Source of the DNA: Planctomycetes bacterium B3_Pla
GTDB lineage: Bacteria > Planctomycetota > Phycisphaerae > Sedimentisphaerales > Anaerobacaceae
Direction: 5' to 3'
Length of the DNA stretch: 64,000 bases
Assembly: GCA_005223045.1 (NCBI GenBank)
Contig: NJBM01000011.1
Span: 1 to 64,000, forward strand
Below the pieces are notes generated by a model that was not told where the DNA came from, made no database searches, and worked only from the letters and a program-made list of their open reading frames with translations. The position numbers were made by a program, and so were the translations under genes. Within the stretch, counting starts at the first letter, position 1. Each line of letters begins with the position of its first letter. Shown in pieces: positions 17,061-25,792 of the stretch.

Positions 17061-19331
17061 TCATATCATAGACCAACATGCCTTAACTTGATGCATCCCG
17101 GAATCGGATACGCCGTTGGCAGGTGAGAATATTTTCCGTGCCGATTTGACTACGTGAAGGGGAAGACCGCTTCTGATGCCGGACTCTTCCATTGCCATGC
17201 GGCGAGAAAACATGTCGGGCATTGACAAAGTGGGATCAGTGCCTTTTTGCAACTGAATCCTGTACCATCGTTGGATGGCTGTGAAGATCTTCGGTTTTGA
17301 GTGTCGGATAATCTTGAAACCAATGTGATATATTTCCTCGGCAAGGACTCGGTTGTCACTGAAACCTTGTTTGTACAGCCTGATTCCGATTCGACCGGTA
17401 TCTCTATCGAGTGATACCGAACCTCGGATGACCGGGCGCTTGCCCTGTTTCTTGATCTCTCCATACCATCTCTTACCTCTCGACTGGATGGCTATATCGG
17501 CGGATGCCGCTGGTGAATTGGTGTCCAATACCAATATGAGATTTTTCACCAACCAGTTCACCCTCTGCATTCGTTCTATCATAAAGACAAGAGGCTTTGT
17601 CTGATCTGATTGACCTATTACCGGCATTCTTGGCCGTTCATTCATCAGCGTCAAATGCGCCTTTTCTTCTGCCCATGTAGGCCAGACCTTATCAATCTTA
17701 GGTATGCACTGTACATTATACCCGGGAGGGTAGCTCCATGTCTTTTCAAATTCTGTGGCATAAGCCGCTTCTGCCTGGGCTTGCGTCTCAAAGCTGCCCA
17801 CGAATCGGTGTTTTCGACCAGCTACGATTTGTGCATACCAGTGGTCTTTTGCCTTTGGGCGATTGTCCTGTAATATCTTGGCAGCCAGTTCAGGATCTTC
17901 CTTCTGAATCTGCCTCCACATCTTAGCAGCAACTCTTACAGCAACAGACCTGACCTTAGTTGCTGTTCCATTGATTCTTGTATGCATTTCAATGTTGGCG
18001 GCCAATGTAGGATCGTTCTTTTTGATCTGAGCCCACAGCTTCTTGGCGATTTTCAGAGCAATAGTCTTGTCCTTGGTTGAGAATTTCTCACCTTTGGGGA
18101 CTAATCGTTGGTGCTTAACCCACCCAGGAATCCACCAATAGTACCGACCGTTATTCACAATGAAACTTCCGGGAACTTTTGGCTTGCTCTTTGGATCAAT
18201 AAGCGGCTGAGGTTTCATCTTACGAGCGATGACCCAATAGTAACCGCCGTTGTTGAGGTATATCGTGCCAGGTACGCTCTTCTTCTTCGATTCGGTAACA
18301 GTAGCTTTTCTGGACCTGTAGACCACACCGCTTGCCGGCGCTCGCTTGCCTTCAACCAGCCATAGTTCGTTCTGGGTTTCCCAGAGCAAAATCGAATAGT
18401 CATATAGCAATTTTCTTGCCTTGTTCCAGAGCGGCCGCAACTTGTTCTTGTTGGCAAACAAATTTTGATAGACTGCATAAAACGGATCGATGCCCTGCGT
18501 GTTAGCGCGCTCAACTATTCTGTTGTATCTGGCCTTCTCTATCTCATCCAAAGGTGAGAACTTTTTCTGTACAAGCATATCAAGAACATCCTCGACGATC
18601 TGGTACGGTATATCTCCTGACAGACGATTTGTGCCAGTGTAATCACGTAGCGCAGGATTACATCTCCACATCTTACGGATTGCAATAGAAACCCCTTGTG
18701 GCAAACGTCCCTGTTCTTGTGGCATATCAAGGGCAACTTGTTCACCTTCGTTGTCTTTGACCGTTGGCCAGTTTGTGGTTCTATTTGCGCTATACCAAGT
18801 CTTTTTGGTCTTTTCAGACCAGTGAGGATTGGGTGATGTTCCGGGCCGATGCATTCCGTGAACTCTTTCGGCGGCCAGAAAATGCAAGAGTTCCATGGTA
18901 GCTCCGCCTCGCGGGCCAAATAACAGAACCGCGCCCATCGGGACCGAGTAGTCTTTGGCACGTTCCTTAGCAAAGGATGCTTGCCTGTTTCCGTTTTCAC
19001 CAGCCAGAGACTGTAAAACTCTTATATACCCGCCATTAAACAAATCATCAATAAACTCACGTGCCATCTGAGTTCTGACTGAATCACCCGCATGTGGATA
19101 AAGGCACCACATTGCGAATCTAACCCTTTTATAGAAACCCCAATACCATGCGCTCTTTTTTGTTCCCGGATCACTGACGTAGCTTTCCAATTGATCTACA
19201 GCTTTCATCGGCTCCGAATCAACACCGTGCAGGTCAGCGATTCTCTCCTTCAGATTCTCTGTTTGATCAACTCCGATCGAATAGAAGACATCTCGTGTGC
19301 CTTGTTCAGTAATGGTAGTGGTACAAGCCAT
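17061..19331 (-). CDS. Large element-encoded protein with internal repeats, unknown function
   Basis: A 756-residue protein; AGGAGG lies 7 bases before the ATG. The N-terminal 330 residues are unrecognised. Two degenerate repeats follow at about 345-405: VPGTIYLNNGGYYWVIA and VPGSFIVNNGRYYWWIP. Two more helical repeats contain AKKLWAQIKKNDPTLAANI and AAKMWRQIQKEDPELAAKI (about 430-495). Then comes an AP2/integrase-type DNA-binding-like strand unit, HRFVGSFETQAQAEAAYA. The C-terminal part has LAEEIYHIGFKII, which loosely resembles a metalloprotease helix. Likely a DNA-binding or structural protein of the mobile element. I recall similar proteins in candidate-phyla elements, but no function. 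Confidence 0.7.
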   Translation of the reverse strand: MACTTTITEQGTRDVFYSIGVDQTENLKERIADLHGVDSEPMKAVDQLESYVSDPGTKKSAWYWGFYKRVRFAMWCLYPHAGDSVRTQMAREFIDDLFNGGYIRVLQSLAGENGNRQASFAKERAKDYSVPMGAVLLFGPRGGATMELLHFLAAERVHGMHRPGTSPNPHWSEKTKKTWYSANRTTNWPTVKDNEGEQVALDMPQEQGRLPQGVSIAIRKMWRCNPALRDYTGTNRLSGDIPYQIVEDVLDMLVQKKFSPLDEIEKARYNRIVERANTQGIDPFYAVYQNLFANKNKLRPLWNKARKLLYDYSILLWETQNELWLVEGKRAPASGVVYRSRKATVTESKKKSVPGTIYLNNGGYYWVIARKMKPQPLIDPKSKPKVPGSFIVNNGRYYWWIPGWVKHQRLVPKGEKFSTKDKTIALKIAKKLWAQIKKNDPTLAANIEMHTRINGTATKVRSVAVRVAAKMWRQIQKEDPELAAKILQDNRPKAKDHWYAQIVAGRKHRFVGSFETQAQAEAAYATEFEKTWSYPPGYNVQCIPKIDKVWPTWAEEKAHLTLMNERPRMPVIGQSDQTKPLVFMIERMQRVNWLVKNLILVLDTNSPAASADIAIQSRGKRWYGEIKKQGKRPVIRGSVSLDRDTGRIGIRLYKQGFSDNRVLAEEIYHIGFKIIRHSKPKIFTAIQRWYRIQLQKGTDPTLSMPDMFSRRMAMEESGIRSGLPLHVVKSARKIFSPANGVSDSGMHQVKACWSMI

Positions 19332-19420
19332 TGTTCTGCCTCCTGGAATTGTTCTGAGGACACCTCCTGCGCGCGGGACGTGCCATCAGAGTTGTTTGCT
19401 GTCTGTGCGCGCAAAAGAGG

Positions 19421-19443
19421 AGCCCTTGGAACACCCAAGGGCT
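19421..19443 (-). terminator. Hairpin between two minus-strand genes
   Basis: AGCCCTTGG and CCAAGGGCT form a perfect 9-bp stem with a 5-nt loop, followed on the minus strand by CCTCTTTTG. It lies 218 bp after the stop of the 19662 gene and 90 bp before the start of the 756-residue gene. It could end the first transcript or act as a leader attenuator. The rest of 19332-19661 shows nothing else. Confidence 0.5.
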
Positions 19444-19661
19444 TTAGGATGATTGTCTAAATCTTCTTGCGTTTAGACCTTGCCACACCCGATCAGATGT
19501 GGACTGTATAAGAAATCTATACGACTCAAACTTTTATGCTGTCATACGCATCACCTCTTTCCTGATTTTGAACGATCCTTGTAATAACACGCTACTTGAA
19601 GGATTCCCTCCCACCTCCGCTATTCCGCATCAAGGGAATCTTACTGGTCTGCACGCCGAAG

Positions 19662-19997
19662 TCACCTCGTCTGACTCTGTTCGAGCAGATGCTCAATCAT
19701 GTTGCTTGCCTTAGTCTTACTGACTTGTTTCAAAGAATCGACGCCAAGCAGCTCCTTCAAATGCTGATGGGCTTTATCTTCTTCGATTCCTTGGTCGGCA
19801 AGTATCCTGAAAAGATATCTTTTTTGAGCATCTGTCATGGAAGAATCACCGGGTGACTGCGTGCTGACTTGACCGTTCTGGCCTTTGTTTGGCGCGCTCT
19901 GGGCCCCTGATGCATCTGATTGATAAATCAGATGCAGATTCAAGATCGGCTTTCCATCGGGCATTCTGACTTCAACACATCTTACTTTCTGTTCCAT
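19662..19997 (-). CDS. Small element protein with a conserved C-terminal helical domain
   Basis: A 111-residue protein. Residues 1-30 form a short beta-rich start (EVRMPDGKPILNLHLIYQS), then a Gln/Ser/Asn-rich linker, then a helical domain beginning MTDAQKRYLFRILADQGIE and ending ASNMIEHLLEQ. That domain is familiar from the ends of phage and element proteins linked to DNA recombination or single-strand handling, but I cannot name it. AAGGAAAG precedes the ATG. Likely an accessory DNA-metabolism factor of the mobile element. Confidence 0.65.
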   Translation of the reverse strand: MEQKVRCVEVRMPDGKPILNLHLIYQSDASGAQSAPNKGQNGQVSTQSPGDSSMTDAQKRYLFRILADQGIEEDKAHQHLKELLGVDSLKQVSKTKASNMIEHLLEQSQTR

Positions 19998-20076
19998 AAT
20001 CTTTCCTTTCTAAAAAAGTTGTTAATGTTCTGCTCTTACCTTAGCTCATAGGCAAGTACCAACAAGGAGGGTAAAT

Positions 20077-20092
20077 TTGCCTCAGGAGGCAA
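20077..20092. promoter_or_regulatory. TTGCCT/AGGCAA hairpin before the coupling ATPase
   Basis: A perfect 6-bp inverted repeat with a CAGG loop lies 46 bp before the gene at 20139. Its arm sequence matches the hairpin at 6708-6729, so both may be sites for one element-encoded regulator. Confidence 0.4.
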
Positions 20093-20138
20093 GTTGTCCT
20101 TTCTTACATAAAAAGTTGGTGACATATACAATTAAGCA

Positions 20139-21467
20139 ATGCAAAGACAAAAGAATGACAAAAACCCAATCACCCCTTTTGCTATAACCAATTACCGGGA
20201 TATAAGGAAAAGATTTGGCATAAAGGAAAAGAACCGGCGGGGTCACATATATATCATTGGAAAGACTGGCACCGGCAAGTCCACATTGATTGAAAATATG
20301 GTTATTTCAGATATTGAGGCCGGCAACGGATGTGCCTTGATTGACCCGCACGGTGACTTGGCAGAAAGTGTTTTGGACCATGTGCCCAAAAGAAGGATCG
20401 AGGATGTGATCTACTTCAACCCGTCAGATATTCAATACCCCATCGCCTTCAATCCGCTGGGAAAGATCGGGCATGACTATCATCATCTGGTGGCATCCGG
20501 GCTCATTTCAGTTTTCAAAAAGGTCTGGTCGGAATTCTGGGGTCCGAGATTGGAACATATCCTCAGACACTCAATTCTCACTCTACTGGAATATCCGGGA
20601 AGTACCCTGTTGGATATTCCCAGACTGTTAACCAATGACCGATTCCGAAAGCAGGTTCTGGCTGCTGTCACTCACCAGCAGGTTAGAGAGTTTTGGTTCT
20701 CCGAGTTTGACAAGTACTCGGCCTGGCTAAGATCGCAGGCCATCTCCCCTATCTTGAATAAGGTAGGGCAATTCTTAAGCAGCGTTCCGTTAAGGAATAT
20801 TGTTGGTCAAAACAAGAACACCTTCCGTCTGAGGAAGGTGATGGATGAGGGAAAGATTCTGATTGTTAACCTCGCAAAAGGCAAGATAGGAGAGGACAAT
20901 TGCGCCCTCTTGGGAGCAATGATTGTAACTACGATTCAGATGGCCGCTCTAAGTAGAGCAGACACACCTGAAACCGAAAGACGGGGCTTCTACCTGTATG
21001 TGGATGAAACTCATACTTTTCTGACCTTGTCCTTTGCTGATATCTTGTCCGAAGCCAGAAAATATGGTCTTAGTCTGATTCTGGCTCATCAGTACATTGA
21101 ACAGCTCGATGAGAAGATAAGGGCCGCTATCTTCGGCAACGTAGGGACAATCATATCCTTCAGAGTGGGCGCAGAGGACGCCAAATACCTGGCCAGAGAA
21201 TTCTATCCGGTCTTTGAAGAAACAGACCTGGTCAATTTGCCGAATTATCATATTTACCTCAAGCTGTTGATCGACGGTGTAACCTCGCGTGCCTTTAGTG
21301 CGATTACGCTTGGTCCACCTGAGAGGAAAGCATCTTATAAAAGTCAAATTATTGAGACATCAAGAAAACGATACACAAGAGCAAGAAAGGAGGTAGAAAC
21401 AGAGATTCTTTTCAAGGGCCATCAGGGGACGAAAGACAAGGGAGTTCAGGAAGACCTCTTTTCGTGA
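20139..21467 (+). CDS. VirD4/TraD-like type IV coupling ATPase
   Basis: A 442-residue hexameric DNA-pumping ATPase of the TraD/HerA class. Walker A GKTGTGKST lies at 41-49, ALIDPHGDLAESVL directly after, and Walker B YLYVDETHTF near 287-297. The sequence also has LILAHQYIEQL, a typical sensor region. No N-terminal membrane helices are present, unlike classical VirD4, so it may act as a soluble motor. It could move element DNA during conjugative transfer or replication. No relaxase or mating-pair genes are visible in the window. It is the only gene of this strand in this part and is followed by a convergent unknown gene. Confidence 0.88.
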   Translation: MQRQKNDKNPITPFAITNYRDIRKRFGIKEKNRRGHIYIIGKTGTGKSTLIENMVISDIEAGNGCALIDPHGDLAESVLDHVPKRRIEDVIYFNPSDIQYPIAFNPLGKIGHDYHHLVASGLISVFKKVWSEFWGPRLEHILRHSILTLLEYPGSTLLDIPRLLTNDRFRKQVLAAVTHQQVREFWFSEFDKYSAWLRSQAISPILNKVGQFLSSVPLRNIVGQNKNTFRLRKVMDEGKILIVNLAKGKIGEDNCALLGAMIVTTIQMAALSRADTPETERRGFYLYVDETHTFLTLSFADILSEARKYGLSLILAHQYIEQLDEKIRAAIFGNVGTIISFRVGAEDAKYLAREFYPVFEETDLVNLPNYHIYLKLLIDGVTSRAFSAITLGPPERKASYKSQIIETSRKRYTRARKEVETEILFKGHQGTKDKGVQEDLFS

Positions 21468-21517
21468 AAGATACTTCAAGGCCGATGTAGGGTCCTCGTC
21501 TCAACCTTTAAATTAAA

Positions 21518-22312
21518 CTAAAAGAACAAATCGTCTTTAAATTTGAGGTCTACAACTTTTTCTGGCCAGACTTTTTCCGCTTTATCTATGGCCGGTGATA
21601 TAAAAAAATCTGGCGGCGTGACAACTTTCATAACTTCGTTACCGAGTGGAGTTCTAAAAGATGAAAACTCCTTTAGTATCAAAAGGTCCCCTTTCTCTGT
21701 TTCCCCATCAGATGCCTTTTCATTGATCCAAGTGAGACCCAGATTATCCATATAAATTATCGCCTCAATAACATCTTCCTTGGCAGGAACAATTATGCTT
21801 AGGTAGTCAGCAAGTTTTTTCACAAAAGTATAGGCTTCTTCTTTTGTATTGGCCCTCATAGATTCTTCATGAGGATTACCATATGAGACCAGAATGAAAG
21901 CGTCTAAGTCACTTAACCTATCGACAAAAGACATGATACTCTGGGTACGTAATCTGGTTTTTGAATCGATAAGAGCTTGATTGGCCAGCACGTTCGCAAA
22001 TCTCTTTATTCTTTTCTCTGTTGTACTTCTTGCTGCCTGTTCAGCACCTTGAGCAAACAGTTCGGCAAATTCCTCAGTCTCAAGGTAAGCTTGGTCGATT
22101 TTCTTCTCATCAAGTTCATTTATTCTTTTCGCAAAGTACGCGAAGTATTTATTCATGCGTTCAATAATTCTCTTGTCTCTGATTTCGCCAAAATAAGTAG
22201 CAAGGAAACCGCCTGCATAAGGGATGAGGTTTAAGCTTGCCTGGATGCTTAATAGTGCCTTATCGCTTAGGCCTTTTTCCTTCCCGCTTTTTGAGACTAT
22301 TTCTCGGTCCAT
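21518..22312 (-). CDS. Conserved hypothetical protein with a short hydrophobic Gly-rich segment
   Basis: A 264-residue protein. Residues about 20-45 (SIQASLNLIPYAGGFLATYF) are hydrophobic and glycine-containing, followed by a charged helical region (ERMNKYFAYFAKRINELDEKK). Proteins with this N-terminal layout occur widely near defence and mobile genes, but I do not know a function. Membrane association of the N-terminal segment is possible. The mid region has ALIDSKTRLRTQSIMSFVDRL; the rest is unrecognised. It converges with the coupling ATPase and diverges from the second recombinase. Confidence 0.7.
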   Translation of the reverse strand: MDREIVSKSGKEKGLSDKALLSIQASLNLIPYAGGFLATYFGEIRDKRIIERMNKYFAYFAKRINELDEKKIDQAYLETEEFAELFAQGAEQAARSTTEKRIKRFANVLANQALIDSKTRLRTQSIMSFVDRLSDLDAFILVSYGNPHEESMRANTKEEAYTFVKKLADYLSIIVPAKEDVIEAIIYMDNLGLTWINEKASDGETEKGDLLILKEFSSFRTPLGNEVMKVVTPPDFFISPAIDKAEKVWPEKVVDLKFKDDLFF

Positions 22313-22477
22313 CGCCTGTTCTTTGGTTCTGTGTTACCACTTTGCTGCAATTAACTGGAGAAAATGCAACTCAAAAACATGCCACTGAACTTAGGAGTAT
22401 AGTAGGAAAAATCATTACCTAATCCAAACAAATTGTGTATAATCTGTCGATAGACGTCAACATTACACCGGTGACAA

Positions 22478-23983
22478 ATGAAGAGCCCCAACTCAAAACC
22501 CGTTGGCATCTGGATTCGGGTCTCTACCGAAGATCAGGCCAGAGGCGAAAGCCCGGAACACCATGAAAAACGTGCTCAGTTTTATGCCGAGTCCAAAGAG
22601 TGGAAGGTAAGAGAGGTCTACCATCTGGAGGCTGTCAGCGGCAAATCAGTCATGGGTCTGCCTGAGACTCAAAGGATGCTTGAACATATAAAAGCTGGCC
22701 GTATCACCGGCCTTATTTTCTCCAAACTCGCACGCTTGGCCAGGAATACCAGGGAGCTGCTGGAATTCGCCGATATCTTCCGAGAGTATGGGGCAGATCT
22801 TATCTCCCTGCAGGAGTCCATTGATACCTCCACGCCGGCTGGGCGGCTTTTTTATACAATGGTTGCAGCTATGGCTCAGTGGGAAAGAGAGGAAATAGCC
22901 GACCGCGTGGCAGCTTCCGTTCCGATCAGGGCCAAACTGGGTAAACCCCTCGGTGGCCAAGCCTCTTTCGGCTATCAGTGGAACGATAACAAATTAATCC
23001 CTCATCCCACTGAAGCACCGGTCAGGAAGTTAATCTATGAGTTGTTTCTGGAACATCGCCGGAAAAAAACCGTGGCCCGAGTTCTCAATGAGGCAGGACA
23101 TCGAACCCGCAAGGGAGCGAAATTCTCTGATACAACCATTGAAAGGCTTTTGCGTGATCCTGCTGCCAAAGGCATCCGCCGAGCCAATTACACCAAGAGC
23201 CTTGGCGAGGATAAGAAATGGGTTCTAAAACCCGAAAGCGAGTGGGTTCTTACCAAAGTGGAACCGATTATATCCGAGGAACTCTGGGAGCAGTGTAACA
23301 GCATATTGGATGAGCAGAAGAAGAAGCACAAACGTCCAGCCCGCAAGGCGGTCCATCTTTTCACGGGGTTCGCCTATTGCCATTGTGGAAACAAGATGTA
23401 TGTGCCTTCCAGTTCGCCAAAATACACATGCTACAAATGCCACAACAAGATCGGCACGGCTGATTTAGAAGAGATCTTCCACCAGCAGCTTAAGAGCTTC
23501 TTTTTCTCACCTGATGAGGTCTCCAGCTACCTGGAGCAGGCCGATAGCATTATCAAAGAAAAGCAGGAACTGTTAGAAACCTTGACCCAAGAGGCACGGA
23601 AGCTTCAGCGAGAAATGGACAGAGTCTATCAGCTCTATATCGACGAGAAACTGGACACAGAGGGCTTTGGCCAAAGAAATTGTCCTTTACAAGAGCGCAG
23701 CCGACAAATAGAAGATCAAATCCCTGAACTCCAAGCAGAGATTGATTTTCTAAAGATTCAATACATGTCAAGCGATGAGATACTTAGTGAAGCCAAAGAT
23801 TTGTACTCACGCTGGCCAAAACTCAATAAAGAAGAAAAAAGAAAGATAATCGAAACGATCACAGAAAAGATCATTGTTGGGGAAGACGATATTACGATTA
23901 ATTTATGCTACCTCCCCCCATCCTCTGAAATGGTTTCATCTTGGCAACACAACTCCACGGATTCATCGCCGCAACCAGCATAA
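22478..23983 (+). CDS. Large serine recombinase at the comM junction
   Basis: A 501-residue recombinase. The catalytic domain has [15 protein letters not shown] (serine about 16) and [13 protein letters not shown]; the recombinase domain has [15 protein letters not shown]; a zinc ribbon ([17 protein letters not shown]) lies near 305-330, with a coiled coil at 360-440. The last codons (from about 23955) run inside comM DNA, so its 3' end and stop are supplied by the target gene. This identifies it as the enzyme that inserted the island into comM. A possible -10 TATAAT lies at 22438-22443. It differs clearly from the 7091 recombinase, which fits two separate elements. Confidence 0.93.
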   Translation: MKSPNSKPVGIWIRVSTEDQARGESPEHHEKRAQFYAESKEWKVREVYHLEAVSGKSVMGLPETQRMLEHIKAGRITGLIFSKLARLARNTRELLEFADIFREYGADLISLQESIDTSTPAGRLFYTMVAAMAQWEREEIADRVAASVPIRAKLGKPLGGQASFGYQWNDNKLIPHPTEAPVRKLIYELFLEHRRKKTVARVLNEAGHRTRKGAKFSDTTIERLLRDPAAKGIRRANYTKSLGEDKKWVLKPESEWVLTKVEPIISEELWEQCNSILDEQKKKHKRPARKAVHLFTGFAYCHCGNKMYVPSSSPKYTCYKCHNKIGTADLEEIFHQQLKSFFFSPDEVSSYLEQADSIIKEKQELLETLTQEARKLQREMDRVYQLYIDEKLDTEGFGQRNCPLQERSRQIEDQIPELQAEIDFLKIQYMSSDEILSEAKDLYSRWPKLNKEEKRKIIETITEKIIVGEDDITINLCYLPPSSEMVSSWQHNSTDSSPQPA

Positions 23984-25013
23984 ATTGTGCCGGAAACATG
24001 ACCGTTCCTTTCGCGCGTGAGATAATAACCGAGCCGTCCTCCAGCGGCTGACGAATCATCTCAAGAACGTGCCGCGGAAATTCGACAAACTCGTCGAGGA
24101 ACAAGATTCCGAAATGAGCCAACGACAACTCCCCGGGCCGGGGCGACGAGCCGCCGCCGACCAGGGCCGGGCCACTTGCCGAGTGGTGCGGCGTCCGCAC
24201 GGGGCGAGTAGCCAACAAAGCCTTGTTCCTGCCCAGCAGCCCGACGGATGAATATACACGGGTCGTCTCGAGCGATTGTTCCAGGCTCAGAGGGGGCAGT
24301 ATCGTCGCCAACCTTTGAGCTAACATCGTCTTTCCCGCCCCGGGCGGTCCTATCATCATTATATTGTGCGCGCCGGCCGCAGCGATGGTCAGCGCCCGCT
24401 TGACGCTTTCCTGGCCCTTAACATCTGCAAAATTAACGTCATAATTCGATGCTACGTTAAAAAGTCCCTCGATATCAATGCAGGTCGTCTCTAACGGCAA
24501 CTGCCCAGCCAGATACCCCACGGCCTGGGCGAGGGAGCCGACGCCGTAAACTTCGATATCCTGAACAACCGCGGCTTCGTTCGCGTTGTCTAACGGCACA
24601 ATCATCCGGCGAAAACCGGCCGTCGCGGCGCTCATCGCCATGCTCAATACGCCGTTGACAGGCCTGACCCTGCCGTCCAAAGCCAATTCGCCGACAACGA
24701 CTACGTCATTAAGAATCGAACTTGTCAGGACACCCTGGCCGATAAGCATCCCTAATGCTATAGGCAAATCAAAGGCTGGCCCGGCCTTTTTCACATCGGC
24801 CGGCGCCAAATTCACTAAGGACGCGGTTTTGGGGTGCTTGTAGCCGCTGTTGACAATCGCACTTCTGACTCGCTCGATGCTCTCTTTCACGGCCGCATCG
24901 GGCAGGCCTACAATGACGGATTTCTCGAACCCGCCGCGGGCGACGTCAACTTCAACCTCGCAGATTATCCCCTCAATCCCTTCGAGCGTAACGCTGTGCA
25001 ATCTTGCTAACAT
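23898..25013 (-). pseudogene. comM: ComM (Mg-chelatase-like AAA+ ATPase), truncated by island insertion
   Basis: The first 355 or so residues are a normal ComM/YifB: N-terminal Lon-like domain ([23 protein letters not shown] begins it; [10 protein letters not shown] visible), Walker A GPPGAGKT (about 220-227), Walker B ILFLDE (about 298). The family is usually near 500 residues. Here the reading frame leaves the family after AAMNPWSC and stops 13 residues later in element DNA, losing the sensor and C-terminal winged part. ComM drives branch migration during natural transformation. The truncated product is probably inactive unless the island excises. It lies between the recombinase (86-bp overlap) and host genes. 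Confidence 0.93.
23945..23966. other. Predicted attachment junction in comM
   Basis: ComM homology stops within the AAMNP motif: where the family continues CPCG, this gene reads WSC and then unrelated residues. The junction therefore lies near 23950-23960. Serine recombinases acting at this conserved comM region are known from other bacteria. The exact core cannot be set without the other junction. Confidence 0.6.
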
Positions 25014-25163
25014 TTGTAATTTACTATTTACGACTTATTATTTACTATTGTTTTAGTGTTTTCAGCGGTCGGATGTTGCCTTATCCCGGCAGTAGATAGT
25101 AAGCAGTCAACAGCCAATAGTCAATAACGAGCCTGAATCGAGAATAACCGAAGGAGCAAAATT

Positions 25164-25436
25164 ATGCCTACTGTAAAAGATGTGATCGTCAAGAAACCCT
25201 CGGATCAGGAGGCCGAAACCTGCAAGAGCTGGCCGATCTGGCAATGTGAACTCAGCACCTTCGACTGGGCATACACGGAAAAGGAGACCTGCCTTTTGAT
25301 AGAGGGCCGGGTAACAGTCACCGACGGCAACGATTCGGTAAGTTTCGGCCCCGGCGACCTCGTGGTCTTCCCCGAGGACCTCGAATGCACCTGGCAGGTC
25401 ACAGAACCGGTCAAAAAATACTACAACTTCGGCTAA
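25164..25436 (+). CDS. Small cupin protein
   Basis: A 90-residue single-domain cupin of the DUF861/EutQ-like type. It has FDWAYTEKETCLLIEGRVTV, the first cupin strand pair with a Glu in the metal-binding position, and FGPGDLVVFPEDLECTW, the second motif. Such proteins bind a sugar or metabolite or fold as small isomerases; the ligand is unknown. The start has AAGGAG 7 bases upstream. It lies just after comM, in its own unit, with an AT-rich TATTTAC-type repeat upstream. A 14-bp copy of its 3' end occurs at 25623-25636. Confidence 0.85.
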   Translation: MPTVKDVIVKKPSDQEAETCKSWPIWQCELSTFDWAYTEKETCLLIEGRVTVTDGNDSVSFGPGDLVVFPEDLECTWQVTEPVKKYYNFG

Positions 25437-25565
25437 GAGTGCCCGGTCCGACAAGCCACCCAGAGTCCCGCTAAACCTTCGCCGAGGCAATCTCAACAAA
25501 GAAATAGGCACCGTGCCATACGATTTCTTCAAAATCCGACAAAGTCTGCTTGTGCTGCCGAAATC

Positions 25566-25619
25566 GTAGGGTGGGGCTTGCCCCACCATTGTTGATCGGT
25601 GGGCCGAGGCCCACCCTAC
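25566..25619. repeat. Inverted-repeat element, GTAGG-TGGGC family copy 1
   Basis: GTAGGGTGGG at the left end matches CCCACCCTAC at the right end, with internal stems GTGGGGC/GCCCCAC and GGTGGG/CCCACC. The ends match those of the element at 28363-28441. It is a REP-like short palindromic repeat. Confidence 0.7.
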
Positions 25620-25662
25620 CTGCTACAACTTCGGCTGATAAAGACGCAAATCCCCACACACT

Positions 25663-25786
25663 GTCATTTCGACCGAAGTCCCAACGTAAGTTGGGACCCG
25701 TTCGACTGTGCTCAGGGCAGGCTACGTGGAGAAATCTATTCTCAAACAGGTCTCTCCATTGCGCCTTCGGCTCCAGTCGAGATGAC
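25663..25786. repeat. Inverted-repeat element ending GTCATTTCGAC/GTCGAGATGAC
   Basis: The left end GTCATTTCGACCGAAG is an imperfect inverted match of the right end CTTCGGCTCCAGTCGAGATGAC (quoted in part). This type of dispersed repeat is common in many bacterial genomes. It covers most of the gap between the cupin and the oxidoreductase gene. Confidence 0.6.
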
Positions 25787-25792
25787 AATCTG

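Larger units (their letters stand above)
1..23955. mobile_element. Composite integrated island interrupting comM; left end outside the window
   Basis: The right boundary is seen directly: comM reads normally from 25013 down to about 23960, then changes to foreign sequence beside the 3' end of a serine recombinase. No 3' half of comM occurs elsewhere in the window, so the left boundary must lie beyond position 1 or have been lost. Mobile content includes a tyrosine recombinase end (1-296), two large serine recombinases, a VirD4/TraD-like ATPase and a Cas4/AddB-like nuclease. The 1-6.2 kb part is GC-rich and 6.2-22 kb is AT-richer, so the island is probably composite, with one element nested in or joined to another. 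Treating it as one unit is inference. Confidence 0.55.
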
